Shown: piece by piece, positions 42,542-44,141 of the stretch
How positions within the stretch are numbered: position 1 is the first letter of the stretch
Layout of the letters: each line of letters starts with the position of its first letter
Source: Tissierellia bacterium
GTDB taxonomy: Bacteria > Bacillota > Clostridia > Tissierellales > Tissierellaceae
Assembly: GCA_012518035.1 (NCBI GenBank)
Contig: JAAYTL010000049.1
Coordinates: 1-44,141, forward strand
Length of the DNA: 44,141 nt
Reading direction: 5' to 3'
The notes under the pieces: model-generated
The model's database searches: none
Seen by the model: the letters and a program-made list of their open reading frames with translations, nothing else
Told to the model about the DNA's origin: nothing
Translations under genes and position numbers: made by a program

Positions 42542-42669
42542 TCCGATTACCTCCATTAAATAAATTTGGACTTAGTTTAATTCTATCACAAATTTAATAT
42601 TAAGGCATTATTAATAGACCAGAAAACTATAATGTATTAAAGTTATTTCTATTTTAGAATGGGGGTAAA

Positions 42670-42906
42670 ATGGATTTGGGACTTCTAAAAAAGCTTAGAA
42701 AAGGATTTTCAACAAAAGTTATTAATAAGGAACCGGATAAACCACCTGCCTTAAGCCATGAAGAAAAATTAGCTATAGAAGAAGTTGAAATCGCTAGGTC
42801 AAATTTTAATGATGCAGATGAAGATACTATAGATTTAGCAATTTATGAACTTATGGTTGCAGAAGAAAGACTAAATCTACTAATCAAGAATAAAAAGAAG
42901 AAGTAA
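42670..42906 (+). CDS. Small DUF2508-like protein, 78 aa
   Basis: 78 aa, strongly charged. The second half (IEEVEIARSNFNDADEDTID, then LAIYELMVAEERLNLLIK) resembles DUF2508/YaaL proteins, which are small helical proteins of unknown function near recR and dnaX in other genomes; here the neighbours differ. There is no membrane segment. ATG after GGGGGTAAA. It is convergent with the methyltransferase gene; no clear terminator is seen after it. Confidence 0.6.
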   Translation: MDLGLLKKLRKGFSTKVINKEPDKPPALSHEEKLAIEEVEIARSNFNDADEDTIDLAIYELMVAEERLNLLIKNKKKK

Positions 42907-42964
42907 TAGAAAAACTATCACTTCCCCATCACCTCAAAAGCCAACCTATTATAGGGTAATTCCC

Positions 42965-44125
42965 TTATAAAATCCGTCCCTTCATCCCCTCTTCTATATA
43001 TAGATCCTCTAATCCCCAAAACTCCTTGAACTGCTTATAGGAGTTTAGGGCCTTTTCCTTATCGCCTTTTGAAGATTTAATAGCCCTTATCATAATGTTT
43101 TTGGGGGTATGCTCCATGTCAATAAATTCAAGTAATTGGACTTGATAACCCATGATCTCTAGGACCTGACCTCTTAGGCTATCTGTAACTAAAGCACTAA
43201 GCCTTTCACGTATTATACCATGCTTAAGCATTGGTTCAAGTGCATCCGATTGAATCTTGTCATAGAATTCATGCTGGCAACATGGGACCGATAGAATTAC
43301 CTTAGCCTTCCAATCTATTGCCTTTATTAAGGCCGCATCAGTAGCAGTATCACAAGCATGTAAGGTAATCACCATATCCACATCCAAAAGATTATCATAG
43401 TCCTTAATGTCCACATGGATGAAGTATAATCCCTTATAATCTAAATCCTTGGCAACCTGGTTACAAAAATTAATTACATCCTCCTTTAAATCAAGTCCGA
43501 TAATATTTACATCAAATTTTAGTATCTCAACCAGGTAATAATATAGGGCAAAGGTCAAATAGCTTTTACCACATCCAAAGTCTATGATATTTAGTCTCCC
43601 GTCCTTCTTTATTCTTGGAATTATATCTTCTACCAGTTCTAAAAAGCGATTGAGCTGTCTAAACTTATCATATCTCTTCTTTGAGACCTTCCCCTCCTTA
43701 GTCATTACCCCCAATCTAATGAGAAAGTCTATAGGTTCTCCATCTTGAAGAATATATTTCTTCCTTCTATTGTGGGATAAATCTAAGGACTCCTTGCTAG
43801 CCTTCTTTTTTAGAATCTTAACCTTGTTCTTTTTACTGATTAGGATTTGGTAGTCTGCCTCCCTTGTAAACAAGATAGCCTGCCTGAAAATACCATTTAA
43901 AAGATCAAGCATCTCAAGCCCAGCCTTATCATGCTCCAAATTTTTGTGAATGACCTTCTCAGAATAATAGTAGGTAAACTGATACATAATTTCTTCCCTT
44001 ATTAATACTGGTTTTACATCAACCTTCTTAAAACTATCTAAAGACTTCTTTCTTAGATTACTAAATACTCCCTTGATTAAACTATGATTATCTATTATTT
44101 CCCTCAGAAGAGCTTCCTTTTCCAC
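42965..44125 (-). CDS. SAM-dependent methyltransferase (class I)
   Basis: 386 aa. The class I methyltransferase core begins at NIIDFGCGKSYLTFALYYYL (SAM-binding motif I, about residues 178-197), continues with VNIIGLDLKEDVI, and has TLHACDTATDAAL and VPCCQHEF, features of the group annotated as Methyltransf_32 or tRNA/rRNA cytosine-type methyltransferases. The N-terminal 150 residues are helical and basic. The substrate is not known; RNA is likely by relatives such as eukaryotic METTL25/TRMT13-type proteins. The start is the GTG at 44125 with AAGGAG at 7-8-base spacing. The last 16 bases of the window hold only this ribosome site. Confidence 0.82.
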   Translation of the reverse strand: MEKEALLREIIDNHSLIKGVFSNLRKKSLDSFKKVDVKPVLIREEIMYQFTYYYSEKVIHKNLEHDKAGLEMLDLLNGIFRQAILFTREADYQILISKKNKVKILKKKASKESLDLSHNRRKKYILQDGEPIDFLIRLGVMTKEGKVSKKRYDKFRQLNRFLELVEDIIPRIKKDGRLNIIDFGCGKSYLTFALYYYLVEILKFDVNIIGLDLKEDVINFCNQVAKDLDYKGLYFIHVDIKDYDNLLDVDMVITLHACDTATDAALIKAIDWKAKVILSVPCCQHEFYDKIQSDALEPMLKHGIIRERLSALVTDSLRGQVLEIMGYQVQLLEFIDMEHTPKNIMIRAIKSSKGDKEKALNSYKQFKEFWGLEDLYIEEGMKGRIL

Positions 44126-44141
44126 TGACTTACTCCTTCTA

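Noticed and set aside
1-44141. CRISPR arrays, insertion sequences and tRNA/rRNA genes
   Set aside because: No regularly spaced repeats, transposase frames, terminal inverted repeats with target duplications or RNA gene signatures were found on either strand by reading.

Overview
The window is AT-rich, low-GC Gram-positive DNA. It has strong AGGAGG-type ribosome sites, frequent TTG and GTG starts, a T-box leader, intrinsic terminators with clean T-runs, and Bacillus/Clostridia-type gene sets. The Nqr-like complex, the ferredoxin, the oxygen-sensor-like di-iron protein and the iron-sulfur flavoenzyme point to an anaerobic member of the Clostridia, possibly Tissierellales. This is an inference from gene content; the window carries no rRNA, tRNA or other phylogenetic marker. 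Most of it is ordinary chromosome. The left 1 kb is decayed prophage next to a toxin-antitoxin locus.

Layout. 1-970: remnants of phage structural genes with internal stops. 973-2386: HigB-like toxin plus an HTH/ImmA-IrrE antitoxin, with a promoter and two inverted repeats. 2465-3215: nearly empty. 3216-3344: a 42-aa membrane protein with its own terminator. 3465-4058: uracil-DNA glycosylase family protein. 4157-8047: operon nqrBCDEF without nqrA. 8215-12113: parvulin, cold-shock protein, methylglyoxal synthase, FtsH and ferredoxin, most with their own terminators. 12240-16796: liv branched-chain amino acid ABC importer, preceded by a T-box whose likely specifier is GUC (Val). 17455-19017: FAD oxidoreductase with a Rieske domain. 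19077-19595: apt. 19703-22768: an SPFH / zinc-ribbon / TPM set equivalent to B. subtilis ydjIGH but without pspA. 22851-27279: truncated AI-2E permease remnant and an ABC ATPase with a coiled-coil FtsX permease. 27446-29941: FMN-binding lipoprotein, intact AI-2E permease, DnaJ-domain membrane protein. 30219-30776: FMN reductase. 30935-35617: ArsR-type regulator and a pair of ABC exporter half-transporters. 35631-37374: HD-GYP protein and an upstream di-iron MBL (ODP-like) protein that look like one gene split by a frameshift. 37456-38691: GltD-like flavoprotein. 38926-41022: DUF2207 protein and a stand-alone ATP-cone protein. 41082-44125: CBS protein, threonine aldolase, DUF2508-like protein and a SAM methyltransferase.

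How the genes work together. The Nqr-like complex keeps all visible redox ligands (two covalent-FMN threonines, four intramembrane Cys, the [2Fe-2S] Cys set, FAD and NAD motifs). It would oxidise NADH and pump Na+, but the subunit NqrA is absent here, so its electron acceptor is open. The liv operon appears to be controlled by charging of a branched-chain tRNA. The ArsR/ABC set has a consensus promoter overlapped by a direct repeat that could be its operator.

The observations most worth a second look are the NqrA-less Nqr operon, the split ODP/HD-GYP gene, the Val T-box on a transporter, the ydjIGH set without pspA, the free ATP-cone protein and the ArsR/ABC cassette. No CRISPR array, tRNA, rRNA or intact insertion sequence was seen.
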